Positions 62,768-64,000 of a stretch of 64,000 bases of DNA are shown piece after piece. The DNA is from Tetranychus cinnabarinus. Its lineage: Eukaryota > Arthropoda > Arachnida > Trombidiformes > Tetranychidae. The stretch spans positions 7,006,001 through 7,070,000 of the forward strand of contig WHVY01000001.1 of assembly GCA_022266195.1 (NCBI GenBank). Direction: 5' to 3'. The notes under the pieces are model-generated. The model saw only the letters and a list, made by a program, of their open reading frames with translations, had not been told where the DNA came from and did no database searches. The stretch's first letter is position 1. Each line of letters starts with the position of its first letter. Made by a program: the position numbers and the translations under genes.

Positions 62768-63370
62768 AAGGGCGACCTGTTAGTAAAGTCCTCATAAGGA
62801 TTCGGCAATTGTAGCAAGTTAGGGGTGTCGTACCCAGACAAATAATACAGCATTTTAATCACAAATCTGATCTCTTTAATTTAATATATAATTCATTGTA
62901 ATTAAATACGACGTCTTGTCTTAAATGGGCTTTAAATGAGCTCTTTTTAGAAATATTTTGCCAAACCCATGTTAAAAACACATAGAGAAATTGAGTAACG
63001 AAAAAAGCTGAAACTCTCGCAACCTATTTAACCGATAGCAAGGTCAATTAAAAGTTTTGGACTGATTAGGGCACAACATAAGAATCAGCATTCAAAAAGA
63101 CACAATTGCGCAAAAATTTGGATTCATTCGAAAAATTTTGCAGAATTTATTCAATAAAATAGAAAAAAACGCCTGTGCAAAAGTTTTTTTCCGGACTCAA
63201 GCAAAAACTCAGATTATTCAGTAGAAAAAGAATATTTTCATGCATCGAATGAAAAATTCTAATTTTTAGAATTGTATCTATTCTAATTTTCTTAAAAAAA
63301 TTAGATTAAATAATTCTATCATATTGCAATTAAGCTTCAAAAATGCGGACTCTATTAACAGGTCGCCCTT
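62768..63370. mobile_element. 603-bp TA-flanked MITE-like element
   Basis: Ends AAGGGCGACCTGTTA(G/A)TA(A/G)AGTCC inverted over about 24 bp, TA at 62766-62767 and 63371-63372. No ORF. Ends are related to the AAGGGTG family. Confidence 0.85.
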
Positions 63371-64000
63371 TATTATGTATAATAAATACATTATACATAA
63401 TAATTATTATAATATGTATTATGCATAATAATTATTTTTAATATATTTGTTAAAGAAAGTATTAGAAAACAGTCAATGTGTAACATTTTCAAATACATGT
63501 ATAATGAGCTTCTGTTTGTTAGTTGTCTTAAATATCAATTAATGTTAATTAATGTGTGCTATTGGTTTACGATTAAATAAAGTTACAATGATTTGTTATT
63601 CATACATGTACAGGGTGTTAATTAATCAACTTTAGACGTTTGAATGGCTGTATTTTTGTTTTCTTTGCGTTTATCAGCATTCTGATTTCGCCTGAATGAA
63701 GAAAAAGCGCACGAAAAAAGATCACAGTGCATTCCGAAAATTAAAAACGAAAACGATGAGAGCAATCAAAGCTAACTAAATTGCCTCGAAAAGAACATAG
63801 AAAGATCATATAGAAACTGTCTTTAAGTACTACAAAAATAATTCTCTCATTTTCCAATAAAAATTATTATTAAATTATTTTCAATTATTATTACTGATGT
63901 CTGTTTAAACCCTGAGGATGAAATATTATGATATTTCACAAAAATTAACACAAATTAAATATAGAGTTACGTATTTTGACTTCAATTACTGGTATTATTA
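63371..64000. other. AT-rich terminal intergenic sequence
   Basis: 63375-63440 is a palindromic AT run (TTATACATAATAATTATTATAA). At 63612 ACAGGGTGTTAATTAATCAAC looks like the left end of another element whose right end is not in the window. No gene. Confidence 0.5.

Noticed and set aside
1..64000. CRISPR arrays, bacterial operons or prophage
   Set aside because: No spaced identical repeats; spliced genes and animal families show a eukaryotic nuclear sequence.

Overview
The window looks like nuclear DNA of a small-genome arthropod. Genes have short AT-rich introns (about 50-150 bp) with canonical GT/AG sites, and the conserved single-copy genes are animal genes (ARNT/tango, GTPBP1, DDX5/p68). 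A DNA-binding-domain-less, HR96-like nuclear receptor ligand-binding protein and an F-box/LRR gene recall spider mites and relatives, so a trombidiform mite is my best guess. The host assignment is inference.

Layout. 0-1.6 kb: scrambled laminin-alpha G-domain remains. 2.5-5.1 kb: intact bHLH-PAS gene tango/ARNT. 6.2-7.2 kb: open Tc1/mariner-type transposase lacking its second catalytic Asp, followed by a relic of tango exon 1. 10.2-12.7 kb: intact GTPBP1-like GTPase. 12.8-15.8 kb: nested short DNA transposons, including tRNA-like sequence inside inverted-repeat elements and a hAT-type element with an 8-bp target duplication and a second element inside it. 15.8-23 kb: tandem duplication of about 3.7 kb carrying two nearly identical DDX5/p68 helicase genes. 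26.1-40.4 kb: complete Maverick/Polinton with 6-bp target duplications. 41-42.4 kb: ionotropic-receptor-like gene, with decayed copies scattered to 61 kb. 44.2-50.1 kb: nuclear-receptor LBD gene whose second intron holds a young antisense copia retrotransposon with identical LTRs. 51.7-52.6 kb: lipocalin-like gene with two frame breaks. 54.7-56.6 kb: F-box/LRR gene. 61.6-62.7 kb: secreted trypsin-fold protein without the catalytic serine. The rest is intergenic DNA rich in TA-flanked MITEs, several with ends AAGGGTG.

The Polinton is the most interesting part. It carries the expected set: protein-primed DNA polymerase B, retroviral-type integrase with chromodomain, A32/FtsK-like packaging ATPase, adenain-like protease, major and minor capsid proteins and small virion-like proteins. 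It also carries a clear TATA-binding-protein homologue with both halves of the TBP saddle, and next to it a protein resembling the PC4 coactivator/ssDNA-binding domain. TATA-like boxes lie inside both terminal inverted repeats and ahead of both gene arrays. On the minus strand, a TATA box is followed by a leader with no ATG until a 12-nt mini-exon coding four residues. That mini-exon has a good splice donor and can join in frame to two acceptors: one opens a 155-aa basic protein, the other opens the DNA polymerase ORF 33 codons upstream of its first internal ATG through a Cys/His-rich segment. This resembles the adenovirus E2B arrangement. An element with its own basal-transcription homologues and an adenovirus-like split initiation exon is the best candidate here for something undescribed.

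All splice sites and family assignments were read by eye; no database search or folding was run.
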